DNA from: Parachryseolinea silvisoli
GTDB taxonomy: Bacteria > Bacteroidota > Bacteroidia > Cytophagales > Cyclobacteriaceae
Assembly (NCBI RefSeq): GCF_021190955.1
Contig: NZ_JAIOAO010000001.1
Location: 248,001 to 312,000, forward strand
DNA length: 64,000 nucleotides
Direction of reading: 5' to 3'
Shown piece by piece: positions 9,960 to 18,547 of the stretch. Position numbers and translations under genes: made by a program. Under the pieces are notes generated by a model, which was not told where the DNA came from, searched no databases, and worked only from the letters and a program-made list of their open reading frames with translations. The number at the start of each line of letters is the position of its first letter. Positions within the stretch are counted from its first letter, which is position 1.

Positions 9960-10172
9960 CTACCTTATGCTATCGCGGATTAGTATATACAGTACGAATA
10001 GTGCAGGAAGCCCAAATGTTGCAAATAGCTCACCATACTTATGACACAAGCTATCAAACGATATTTTTTTCTTCCGTACGAGCCATAAAATATAGACACA
10101 CAGCCATCCGAATGCTATTGAAATAAGTGCGTAAACGATTGTCCAACCGAGCTCTTCAAAACCATCATACAT
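9960..10172 (-). CDS. Small membrane protein of unknown function
   Basis: A 70-residue frame with two predicted membrane helices ('WTIVYALISIAFGWLCVYILW' region and 'ATFGLPALFVLYILI') separated by a basic, cytosolic-looking loop 'VRKKKISFDSLCHKYGEL'. Its stop codon directly abuts the stop of the convergent cytochrome gene. I recognise no family. The alternation of hydrophobic and positively charged segments suggests a real protein rather than a chance frame, and no better gene fits this strip. Base composition is more AT-rich than the neighbours. Confidence 0.5.
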   Translation of the reverse strand: MYDGFEELGWTIVYALISIAFGWLCVYILWLVRKKKISFDSLCHKYGELFATFGLPALFVLYILIRDSIR

Positions 10173-10258
10173 TCCCCTTCATACGTAAAACGAGGCAACA
10201 TGTTTCTCCGGTGGCCTGATCAACATTCGCGTACGCCCTCCCAGTTTACCAACGGCCC

Positions 10259-10288
10259 TTGTGGTTCGTCAGATATTGGTATCTTTTG
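10259..10288 (+). promoter_or_regulatory. Bacteroidota-type promoter before the deacetylase-like gene
   Basis: TTG (10259-10261), 18 bases, then TATCTTTTG (10280-10288), close to the TTTG / TAnnTTTG elements of the Bacteroidota primary sigma factor. Transcription would begin near 10295, only about 8 bases before the ATG at 10303. That excludes the upstream GTG at 10261 as start. Confidence 0.5.
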
Positions 10289-10302
10289 CCCAAATTCACC
10301 CT

Positions 10303-11544
10303 ATGGTCAAGTTTTATCTATATCCCGAAGTTGCAGTCTACCAAGCCCCGATATCATACATCCTGAAAATCTGGTCAAAACATACCGGTGCCGCCATAAC
10401 GTTCTCCCCAACACCCGACGGCGCGCTAACCATTGGGACCTCGGCCGACGTCACCTTCCGCATCAGTGGTGGCTTTCAACCCGACGACTTTCGCCAGGCT
10501 GCGCTCAGCCCGGCGTGTATGCTCCTCGGCGTGGATGGCCAACCTGACGTACTGCGCACAGCATTTTACTTAATCAATACCCTCCAGGAATATAACGACC
10601 CACAACCCGACTCGCTGGGCCGCTTCCAATATGCCAACAGTTACCAGCACCGCCTGGGCGTAGCGCGAAAAAATATCGTACAAACATGCTTTGATACTAT
10701 CTCGAAAGCCGCCGGCATCGCACCCCGGCGGGAGAAGACACACTTTATGCTGTCACACGACATCGACCTGGTGCACCGCGCCGTGATCGAAGATGGATTT
10801 AACGTGTTGAAGAAAGGTCGAATCGATCAATTCCTGGCAATCCTCATGCGTGTCGCGATGGCCCGGCCCGACTGGCTCAACATCGACCAGATTGTAAAGC
10901 TTGAAAGCCTGTACGACTGCCGGTCAGTATTCTTCTGGATCGTAAACCGCGGTGGGTTGAATGCCGATTATACGTTTCACTCGACACGCATGCAACGTCA
11001 GTTCCAGGCGGTGACGGCAGGAGGATCGGAGAGCGGCCTGCATAAAAGCATCTCCGACGAATCGCTCGCCCAGGAGCTGCAAAAGTACCGGCACGACGCA
11101 GTGTCCAACCGCTACCACTACCTCAAGTTCCACCTCCCCCAGGCTTACCACGACATCGAAGCTGCGGGACTAAAACTTGACGCCAGCGTCGGCTTTGCCG
11201 AAGAGGTGGGATTCCGGAACAATTACGGCCTACCCTTCAACCCCTATAACTTCCAGACCCAAAAGCCTTTTTCCTTTGTAGAGGTACCCTTGCATGTCAT
11301 GGACCGCACATACTACCAATACAAGAAATTCACACCGGCAGAGGCTGAAAAAGACATCCTGGACTTTTTCGACCAGCACCGGGAAAACTGCTTGCTTTCC
11401 GTGCTTTGGCACAATAACTTCTTTACAAACTATAAGTTTAAGGGCTACCTGGACCTATACAAGAAAATACTCGCTTATATTCGCGACAATAAGTTTACAA
11501 CGATCTCCCAACAGGAGATCATCAACCAGTATTCGATTCACTAA
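10303..11544 (+). CDS. Polysaccharide deacetylase-like protein (DUF7033 type)
   Basis: About 413 residues. The N-terminal ~110 residues resemble the DUF7033 domain that precedes some carbohydrate-esterase-4-like domains. The rest carries a deacetylase-like barrel with 'FMLSHDIDLVH' (the Asp pair used for metal binding), a 'LDASVGFAEEVGFRNNYGLP' segment, 'EVPLHVMD', and a terminal 'SVLWHNNFF' that supplies a likely catalytic His. There is no signal peptide, so it probably acts in the cytosol, for example on a lipid-linked glycan. The stop codon shares one base with the start of the GNAT gene. The start is set by the promoter just upstream; a GTG at 10261 is the alternative. The substrate is unknown. 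Confidence 0.75.
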   Translation: MVKFYLYPEVAVYQAPISYILKIWSKHTGAAITFSPTPDGALTIGTSADVTFRISGGFQPDDFRQAALSPACMLLGVDGQPDVLRTAFYLINTLQEYNDPQPDSLGRFQYANSYQHRLGVARKNIVQTCFDTISKAAGIAPRREKTHFMLSHDIDLVHRAVIEDGFNVLKKGRIDQFLAILMRVAMARPDWLNIDQIVKLESLYDCRSVFFWIVNRGGLNADYTFHSTRMQRQFQAVTAGGSESGLHKSISDESLAQELQKYRHDAVSNRYHYLKFHLPQAYHDIEAAGLKLDASVGFAEEVGFRNNYGLPFNPYNFQTQKPFSFVEVPLHVMDRTYYQYKKFTPAEAEKDILDFFDQHRENCLLSVLWHNNFFTNYKFKGYLDLYKKILAYIRDNKFTTISQQEIINQYSIH

Positions 11545-12593
11545 TGGCCATTACGATACGCTTACTTCGTGACGACGAGATTCAGTTAGCCAATAACTTC
11601 TTTAATGCTATCTACCAAACGAACCGCCCCCTGGTAAACTTTCGGTGGGAGTTTTTAGAAGGTCCGTTTGGCAAGGCTATCTACGTCGTGGCGATCGACG
11701 ACAGTGTAACCGATATTGTAAAGGTTGTCGGCATTCAGTGTGCCATTCCCGTCGAGCTGATCAACGGCCGAGGCGAACGTGTGTTAAGCGCCAAGTCGGA
11801 AGATACCCTGGTGGACCCGGCCTATCGCGGACAAAAGATTTTCGAACGCATGTACGACCTGTTGTTCGAAGCCTGTCGCCATGCCGGCATCCGCTATATC
11901 TGGGGCTTCACCCCTGCTAAAAAGGCCTTTGAGCGCATCGGCTTCGCCATACCTTTCGCGACCGAGCAAGCCTTGCTGGTGTTGCAGCCGTTGGCAGCCT
12001 ACCGCTATTTGAAAAGCCTGAACGAGCAGAATAAAACACTCGACAAAATAAAGATCCTGGGCCTGAGCTACCTGTCGTGGTTCAAAGGTTTGAAACGCCT
12101 GTTCGGTGATCACCTGACATTGACGGAAACTCCACTATCCGACAAGGACAAAGCCTTCCAAAGACATTATGCCGGCCAGGACCTCTTCACCCTGCACGAG
12201 ACCACGGCTTACCTCACCTGGCGCCTGGGCCACAACCCTTTCGGCAACCACTACCGCAGCTATCAGTCAGTCTTAGGTAACTTTGATGCACTGGTGAACA
12301 GCCGTCCAAATGTAGGGTATATTGAGCAGATCTTCGCTCCTGTCAAAAGCCCTCAACATAGCGGCATCCGCAGTCTGGTAGACATTCTGCACAAACAAGG
12401 TGTACCGCTGATTCGCACCTTTAACTTTAGCTCAAACGATGTACTGAAAGCACAGGGGCGACAACTGTCGGAAGCCGGATTCACCTACCTGAAACGCGGC
12501 AGCTACTTTGTATGGAAGTCTCTCGATGATCAGGAACGGATACAGCCGTCGCAGTTATTGATCAACCGGTTGTTTACGCAAGGGAATCTTTAA
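11544..12593 (+). CDS. GNAT family N-acetyltransferase
   Basis: A 349-residue protein with an N-terminal GNAT acetyltransferase fold: 'TIRLLRDDEIQLANNFFNAIY' at the start, then 'DTLVDPAYRGQKIFERMYDLL', the acetyl-CoA-binding strand-loop-helix, then 'GFTPAKKAFERIGF'. The extended C-terminal half (about residues 180-349) has the style of FemAB/GNAT proteins acting on cell-surface sugars. It is translationally coupled to the preceding deacetylase-like gene through a 1-base overlap, so the pair probably remodels amino groups of one glycan, deacetylation followed by re-acylation. The glycan is not identified in this window. Confidence 0.8.
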   Translation: MAITIRLLRDDEIQLANNFFNAIYQTNRPLVNFRWEFLEGPFGKAIYVVAIDDSVTDIVKVVGIQCAIPVELINGRGERVLSAKSEDTLVDPAYRGQKIFERMYDLLFEACRHAGIRYIWGFTPAKKAFERIGFAIPFATEQALLVLQPLAAYRYLKSLNEQNKTLDKIKILGLSYLSWFKGLKRLFGDHLTLTETPLSDKDKAFQRHYAGQDLFTLHETTAYLTWRLGHNPFGNHYRSYQSVLGNFDALVNSRPNVGYIEQIFAPVKSPQHSGIRSLVDILHKQGVPLIRTFNFSSNDVLKAQGRQLSEAGFTYLKRGSYFVWKSLDDQERIQPSQLLINRLFTQGNL

Positions 12594-12603
12594 GCTATTT
12601 TTA

Positions 12604-12635
12604 TGAATAAAAAAGCCCCGGTGTTTACCAGGGCT
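12604..12635 (-). terminator. Terminator of the PorE-like gene
   Basis: On the minus strand the hairpin formed by 12614-12635 (AGCCC...GGGCT with an inner GG/CC pair) is followed by a run of Ts (read as A-rich 12607-12613 on the plus strand). It lies about 20 bases after the stop of the minus-strand gene and also faces the end of the GNAT gene. Confidence 0.7.
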
Positions 12636-12656
12636 CTCAATGTCAGTAGACATGGA

Positions 12657-14987
12657 TTACTTCTTCTCCACTGAAGCATTCAAATCCACCACGCGCACTT
12701 CCACCCGTCTCCCCTCCTCTTTCGAAGCCGTAGCCGCCGCCTGCGTCGCACCATATCCCTTCGCTACGATGCGACGGCGTACAACACCCTTGTGGTTGAA
12801 GTAATCCAACACCGCGATCGCGCGCTTATTAGAAATCTCGCGATTCAGCTCTTCGCTACCCTCCGCCGACGCGAAACCAGAGATCTCAACCCCCAGGTCG
12901 GGGAACTTGCTGAGCTCGGTCAGGAGTGCGTCAAGCTGCGCGCTATACTGAGGTTTCAGATCACTCTTGCCCGCGTCAAAGTAAATCTTCACGAACTTAG
13001 TCAGCGATGTTTTGTCGAATGTCGACTTTTTAGAGCCTTGCTCCTTCAATTTTTTGGCCTCTTCCGAGAAGCTGAAGGTTGGCAGTGAGAAAATGGTCTT
13101 GCCGTCGATCTTCTTCTGCTCGAACTTGCTCTCGTCGCTTTCGTCGTAATAGTATGTGCGTGATGCTACTTCGATGCGGGAGTTTTCCTTTTCATTAAAG
13201 TTTACATCCTCGATCGGATTCTTCATCTGGATCAGGTCGGTCAGGTAAGCAATACCTTCTTTGTCGCCCGACGCCATCAGGTCGAGCATCATATCGTATA
13301 CGTCGACGTTGCCGCCTTGTACCAGTTTCGCTTCGTGCGTTTTGCGCAGGTCGGCCTTCACGTCCTGGTCGGTATCATAGAAAGCATTTTTTACTTCCAC
13401 TTCCTGCCCTACGACTACATCGAATTGTTTGATCGTACGCAGGTTGATCATCTGGTACAGCTCGTAGAAGTATGTCTGGTTCGGAATGTTGATGTTCAAT
13501 GTATAGGGCAGGAAGCCTTCCGATTCGATTACCATGTCGTAGTTCTTCGACGGCGGCAGGATCACCAGGTAATTACCTGTTTTCGGATCGGGATCGTATA
13601 CAAAGTCGAGCTTCTTGCCGGTGCTGTTGTCGATCAGGTAGATTTTGGTCGGCATAGGCTTGCCGGTTTCGGCATTGAGGATCTTACCCTTGATCATGGT
13701 CAGCGGAATGTCCGCGGAAGATGCGGGCATATCGAGGTAATAAATATCCTGGCCCCCATGACCGCCTTTGCGGTCAGACGAGAAGTATGCGCGGGTACCG
13801 TCGGCAATCAACGTAAAGTAGTTGTCGTTGGCTGTGGTGTTTACCGGGTAGCCCATGTTCTCGGGCGACGACCATTTTTCTCCTACAAGCTTAGACATAA
13901 AGATGTCGCGTCCGCCCATGGAGTTGTGACCGTTGGAGGTAAAGAACAGCGTCTTCTGATCGGGGTGAATAAAGGGGGCATCTTCGTCGGCCTTGGTGTT
14001 TACAGGGACGCCCAGGTTTGCCGGCGCGCTCCAGCTGCCGTTGGCCAACAAGGTTGTTTTGTAGATATCCAATCCACCCTGCCCGCCGAGGCGGTCGCTG
14101 GCGAAGTAAATGGTCTTACCGTCGGGCGTGATGCTGGCGGTAGACTCCAGGTACTTGGGAGTGTTCAGGTTTGGCGTCAGCAATGCCGGCTTTGACCAGG
14201 CATCGCCGGTCTTGGCTATTTGATACAGGCCCCCCGGATCGGTAGCGCCGCCCATGAAGACAATCATCTTCTGGCCGTCGGCCGAGATACCGCCCGTACC
14301 GACGTTGTACTCGTGGGCCAGCGGGATTTGCTGCGGTTCCGTCCAGGTGCCGTTGTTGTTGTACGATATATATAGCTCTTCGATGAACTTGTCGCCGGTG
14401 CGCGTCTTGCCCGTGTTCGGGCGCAGGGCAGTATATGCCATGACGCTTTCGTCGGCCGACACCACGGGGTTGTACTCCGTGTACTTGGTGTTGATCATCG
14501 AGTTGAAGTAGTTCACTTTAAAGTCGCGCGGCACCGACATGAGGGCCATCGCGTTGGAGCACGTGCGAATGGCATCGTCGGCCAGCGTGATCGCTTTTTT
14601 GTCGGCTTTGTTGCTCAGTTTGCGGAACGTGGTAAAGCTCTCGAGAGCCTTGGGTACGTTCTCGTCCTTCAGGTACAGGTCGCCCAGGTCGTAGTGCAAC
14701 GTGGTGGGTACGTTCTTTCCATTGACGACGGCGTACTCGAAGTACGGAATAGCTTTGATCTGCTCGGTCAGCTCAGGAGACTTCTGATAGCAAACGCCGG
14801 CCCGGTAGTGTACCAGGGGATCTTTTTCACCCGCCTGGATGGCCTCCAGGTATTTGGGCAACGCGGCGTCATAGCTCTTGATTCCGAAATAGCGCTCGGC
14901 TTCCGCCAGCGATTTGTTGCTTTGCGCAAACAAGGATCCTGTTGCAAAAAATATGCAAAGCAACAGATAAATACACTTCTTGGTCAT
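12657..14987 (-). CDS. PorE-like OmpA family protein (TPR, propeller, CRD, OmpA)
   Basis: A 776-residue periplasmic or outer-membrane protein with the domain order known for PorE of the type IX secretion system. It has a signal peptide (residues 1-21, 'FFATGSLFAQ'), TPR-like helices (about 24-150), a PD40/WD40-like propeller with repeats such as 'TPDGKTIYFASDRLGGQGG' and 'ADGTRAYFSSDRKGGHGGQ' (about 165-420), a carboxypeptidase-regulatory-like domain ('MIKGKILNAETGKPMP'), and an OmpA peptidoglycan-binding domain (about 665-770; 'ISGFASAEGSEELNREIS'). PorE is thought to tie the PorKLMN motor to peptidoglycan. Many Bacteroidota have several paralogues of this layout, so assignment as the secretion-system subunit itself is tentative. 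It is divergent from the operon that ends with a T9SS cargo gene. Confidence 0.85.
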   Translation of the reverse strand: MTKKCIYLLLCIFFATGSLFAQSNKSLAEAERYFGIKSYDAALPKYLEAIQAGEKDPLVHYRAGVCYQKSPELTEQIKAIPYFEYAVVNGKNVPTTLHYDLGDLYLKDENVPKALESFTTFRKLSNKADKKAITLADDAIRTCSNAMALMSVPRDFKVNYFNSMINTKYTEYNPVVSADESVMAYTALRPNTGKTRTGDKFIEELYISYNNNGTWTEPQQIPLAHEYNVGTGGISADGQKMIVFMGGATDPGGLYQIAKTGDAWSKPALLTPNLNTPKYLESTASITPDGKTIYFASDRLGGQGGLDIYKTTLLANGSWSAPANLGVPVNTKADEDAPFIHPDQKTLFFTSNGHNSMGGRDIFMSKLVGEKWSSPENMGYPVNTTANDNYFTLIADGTRAYFSSDRKGGHGGQDIYYLDMPASSADIPLTMIKGKILNAETGKPMPTKIYLIDNSTGKKLDFVYDPDPKTGNYLVILPPSKNYDMVIESEGFLPYTLNINIPNQTYFYELYQMINLRTIKQFDVVVGQEVEVKNAFYDTDQDVKADLRKTHEAKLVQGGNVDVYDMMLDLMASGDKEGIAYLTDLIQMKNPIEDVNFNEKENSRIEVASRTYYYDESDESKFEQKKIDGKTIFSLPTFSFSEEAKKLKEQGSKKSTFDKTSLTKFVKIYFDAGKSDLKPQYSAQLDALLTELSKFPDLGVEISGFASAEGSEELNREISNKRAIAVLDYFNHKGVVRRRIVAKGYGATQAAATASKEEGRRVEVRVVDLNASVEKK

Positions 14988-15310
14988 AAGGAACTAGGTT
15001 CTATTTTGGTTTTCAATACTACTAAAGAATATGGATTATTTTAAGCACACAGCATGCCACAGATTCGTCGTTTTGAAAGGTAAACCTACATGCATGCTGC
15101 TTCCCCAACCGTCAGTCCCTTCTGACGCAAAACCACCCGGTCGATAACCATTCGACGAAAAGTGGGGAAAAATCCGGTTGTAAACTCAGATATAAAGTAT
15201 CACTTGAGGTTACAAAGTTAAGAACTTCGGAACTAATGCCTTGTAGAGGTACTAAAAAAGTACTACATGGTCTCCTTTGGTAGGATATTCCCTGGAATAT
15301 TCCGATTTTT
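14988..15310. other. Divergent intergenic region, 323 bases
   Basis: Contains no convincing gene. It must hold the promoters of the PorE-like gene and of the six-gene unit. Just before the second start lies an imperfect inverted repeat, GGATATTCC (15283-15291) and GGAATATTCC (15294-15303), which could be an operator. GGTACT-AAAAA-AGTACT (15248-15264 region) is a second small dyad. A minus-strand frame through this area is a shadow. Confidence 0.4.
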
Positions 15311-18300
15311 ATGGCTATCCGTCGAATTGGCATGAAGGCACAAATACTGCGTTTTCTGGATGTTGAGTATGGTGAGGGTAGCCGGGTGGCCCTCCTTCTG
15401 GTCATGAGCTTCTTCATGGGCATGTTCCTGGCAACTTTCAGCGTGGCATCCCAGACGCTGTTTCTAAAGTACTTTGATGAGCAGCGCGAGCTCCCCGTGG
15501 CCCTGGTTGTTTCCGGTGCTTTCGCACTGGCAGCCACTGCGTTATACAACTTTTTCCAGAACCGCATTCCTTTCCAGCTGCTGGCCGCCATCAGCCTGAC
15601 GACTATTATTATCCTGACCGCCTTCATCGAATTTGGCGAGTCAGCGTTCAAAGACTCAGAGAGCATTTACTTCTTCGGTTTTACCGTACTGGCACCTTTT
15701 TCTTTCATCATTTACCTTATCTTCTGGGGTGCGTTCGGCCGCGCTTTTAACCTGCGACAATCCAAGCGCCTCATCGGTACCGTGGACATGGGTGCTATGA
15801 TCGCCTCTTTTATCGCCTTTTTCTCGATCACGCAGTACCTACAGGCTGAAAACGCCGACACCGAAAATCTCTATACCATAGCCCTGGTCAGCATCCTCGC
15901 CTTTACGGGTTCATTCCTATACCTATCCATTCAATGGTTAAACAAACGGCGTACGTTTGCGGAAGAGAAGATAGTCTACAAGAAGCTCGTCATTGGTGAT
16001 TTTATTCAGAACCGGTATATCCTTTACATGTCGTTGTTTGTGGTGGTGTCAATGCTGGCGGCAAACTTCGTGGACTATTCGTTCCTGAACGTTACGACAT
16101 TGTACATGGACGAAAGTCGTCTGGCGAGCTTCATCTCTTCCTTTGAGATGACGATCGTAATCTTCGGTTTCTTGTTCCAGACCATCGCCACGGATCGCAT
16201 CATCCGCGAATACGGCATGCGCATTTCCCTCCTGGTAACACCGGTGCTCATCGGTCTGTTTACTGTGGCAGCCTTGATCCTGGGTACAATCTTTGGCTAT
16301 TCGCCAGAGGACAACTTGTTTGTGGTGTTCTTCCTGATCATCGCCATCAGTAAGTTGCTGATCCGCTCCCTGAAAGATTCGCTCGACAACCCCACGTTTA
16401 AATTATACCTGCTGCCGATCGAAAGTCACATCCGCATTGACGTGCAAACCAAGATCGAAGGTCTCGTGACCGCCTTCGCCAGCTTGCTGGCGGGTGCGTT
16501 GATCTTGCTGATCAACCGGGTTGAAATCTTCGACCTGTTATACATCACCCTGTTTACGGTGCCGCTGCTGGCCTTCTGGTTTTTCGTCTCCAACCGCATG
16601 CACGCCAGCTACCGACACACCTTGCAAAATGCCCTCGTACGCAGCAAGGGTAGCAACGCACGCCAAAACGAAAAAGAGTATAACCTCAGTACGGTGTTGG
16701 AGAAAGAAGTCAACAGCACCACAGAAGATAAAGTACTCTACGGCCTGACACTGATGGAGAAGTTAGAGCCAGCAGTATTTGAAAGTACCATTACCCGGCT
16801 GGCCGAACGGCCACCGTCAGCGGCCGTACGCAAGTTCGCGCAGGAGAAGATCCAGTTGCTGGGGCTTACCGCCGAAATAGAAAAGAGTGAGATCCGCACC
16901 CTGGCCGAAAAGGCATACGGCGAGCTGGAAGACGGCGACGTGCTATCCATCGCGCCGGAAAAATTACTTCGCCTGAGTAAGTCGGTGCGCCAGTCCGACC
17001 GGCTCCTTGCGGCCAAGCTGCTGCGCAAGCTGATCGGTCCCAAGACGATCTTCGTATTACTCGAGCTGCTGCGTGACGCCGATCCACGGGTGCGCTACGA
17101 GGCGCTCTACACTGCGCGTAAAGTAAAACGCCAGGAGACCTGGCCGATCCTGATCGAGCTGTTAGGCTCGCCATGGTATAGCCACCATGCCACCGCTGCC
17201 CTACAGGAAGCCGGTGAGCCCGTGCTGCCCGCACTCGAGGCGGCATTTCACAAGTCTGGCCAGAGCGACCTTGTCATGCTGCGCATCGTGCAGATCATGG
17301 GCCGCATCGGCGGGCGCCATGCGCTGGAGCTGCTGTGGAGCAAAGCCGACTACCCAGACAAACGCATCGTCAAGCAAATCCTGTTCTCCCTGCGGTTTAT
17401 TAATTACCAGGCGAAAGGTCGCGAGTCGCGCGACGTGATCAACCTGCTGGAGACCGAAATGAGCAAAGCCATCTGGAACATGGCGGCCCTGCACGAGCTG
17501 CCGGAGACCGACACTTTCCAATACCTGCGCGAAGCCCTGGAGGAAGAGGTGGCCGAGAGCTACGACCAGCTCTATATGCTGCTCTCGATCTTATACGACC
17601 CACAGTCGGTACAACTGGTGCGGGACAATATCGAGACCAACGACCCCGATAACATCGCCTTCGCCATGGAGTTGCTCGACCTCTTCATCGACGCCGGGCT
17701 GAAACCCAAGTTACTCCCACTGCTGGACGACTCGCGCACGCCGGTTAAGCTCAAAGCCCTGCAGCTATACTTTCCCCGTGAAAGCTACAACCCGGTACAG
17801 GTTATCAACTATATCCTGAACCGCGACTTTAACCTCAACAACCGCTGGACGAAAGCTTGTGCCATTCACGCCTCCGCGTTCCTGCCGGAATTCCGCATTA
17901 GCCGCGGCCTGGTGGCTCAGATGTTCAATACAGATCGGCTATTGCAAGAGACTGCTGCGTGGGTGATCTACCACAAAGATGTGCAAGCCTACCAGGCCAT
18001 CCTCGAACGTCTGCCCGACCGCGACAAAAGATTCATTGACTCTTCGATCGAGAACAATCGGTTGCTGGACGGCCTCAACGATGGATTTTTCCTCTGGATC
18101 GAGAAGGTCATGTTCATCAAACAAATCCCGGCCTTCCATTCCATCCATGGTTCACTGTTGGCCGACCTGGCCGACAAGATCATGCCGCTGGACTTCGACG
18201 CGGGCGAACGCATTCGCCTGAACAGTGAAGACCACAATGCGCCGATCCTGATCATGGCACACGGAGAGATCGTATTGCGCAATGCCGGCGAGACGGTAGC

Positions 18301-18499
18301 ACGGCTCAAGAAAGGAGACATTCGCGGCGAACTTTTTAGCGACACCACCGTAAAGGCATCCGAAGCCGTTGCGCCCGGACGAGCCGTCGCTTTCCGGATA
18401 AATGCCATGGACTTTTATTTCGTCATGGCCAACCACCACGAACTGGTGCAGGGACTTATCAAAAATCTGAAAGAAGAACAACCCGCACCAATCGAATAA
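15311..18499 (+). CDS. Npt-like nucleotide transporter fused to HEAT repeats and a cNMP-binding-like domain
   Basis: A 1062-residue fusion. Residues about 20-440 form a polytopic membrane domain of the ATP/ADP-translocase (Npt1/2, MFS-like) type; clear helices include 'FFMGMFLATFSVASQTLFL' and 'VLAPFSFIIYLIFWGAFG'. Residues about 500-900 are helical HEAT-like repeats ('ELLRDADPRVRYEALYTAR', 'LLDDSRTPVKLKALQLYF'). Residues about 947-1050 resemble a cyclic-nucleotide-binding beta-roll ('ILIMAHGEIVLRNAGETVAR', 'LKKGDIRGELFSD'). The cytosolic tail is therefore much larger than the transporter. The start may instead be the ATG at 15332 ('MKAQILRFLD'). It opens the six-gene unit and is 48 bases before the TIR-like gene. 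Nucleotide transport is family knowledge; in this fusion the domain may act as a sensor. Confidence 0.82.
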   Translation: MAIRRIGMKAQILRFLDVEYGEGSRVALLLVMSFFMGMFLATFSVASQTLFLKYFDEQRELPVALVVSGAFALAATALYNFFQNRIPFQLLAAISLTTIIILTAFIEFGESAFKDSESIYFFGFTVLAPFSFIIYLIFWGAFGRAFNLRQSKRLIGTVDMGAMIASFIAFFSITQYLQAENADTENLYTIALVSILAFTGSFLYLSIQWLNKRRTFAEEKIVYKKLVIGDFIQNRYILYMSLFVVVSMLAANFVDYSFLNVTTLYMDESRLASFISSFEMTIVIFGFLFQTIATDRIIREYGMRISLLVTPVLIGLFTVAALILGTIFGYSPEDNLFVVFFLIIAISKLLIRSLKDSLDNPTFKLYLLPIESHIRIDVQTKIEGLVTAFASLLAGALILLINRVEIFDLLYITLFTVPLLAFWFFVSNRMHASYRHTLQNALVRSKGSNARQNEKEYNLSTVLEKEVNSTTEDKVLYGLTLMEKLEPAVFESTITRLAERPPSAAVRKFAQEKIQLLGLTAEIEKSEIRTLAEKAYGELEDGDVLSIAPEKLLRLSKSVRQSDRLLAAKLLRKLIGPKTIFVLLELLRDADPRVRYEALYTARKVKRQETWPILIELLGSPWYSHHATAALQEAGEPVLPALEAAFHKSGQSDLVMLRIVQIMGRIGGRHALELLWSKADYPDKRIVKQILFSLRFINYQAKGRESRDVINLLETEMSKAIWNMAALHELPETDTFQYLREALEEEVAESYDQLYMLLSILYDPQSVQLVRDNIETNDPDNIAFAMELLDLFIDAGLKPKLLPLLDDSRTPVKLKALQLYFPRESYNPVQVINYILNRDFNLNNRWTKACAIHASAFLPEFRISRGLVAQMFNTDRLLQETAAWVIYHKDVQAYQAILERLPDRDKRFIDSSIENNRLLDGLNDGFFLWIEKVMFIKQIPAFHSIHGSLLADLADKIMPLDFDAGERIRLNSEDHNAPILIMAHGEIVLRNAGETVARLKKGDIRGELFSDTTVKASEAVAPGRAVAFRINAMDFYFVMANHHELVQGLIKNLKEEQPAPIE

Positions 18500-18547
18500 A
18501 ATAACTACCCTAACGCATCCTCTATACCATATCCTTACCAAAAGACC

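Noticed and set aside
13317-14195. 292-codon plus-strand frame opposite the PorE-like gene
   Set aside because: Antisense to a protein whose domains are clearly recognisable; its sequence has no family features.
15112-15666. 184-codon minus-strand frame across the start of the Npt/HEAT gene
   Set aside because: Overlaps the conserved transporter N-terminus, has low-complexity basic composition and no domain.
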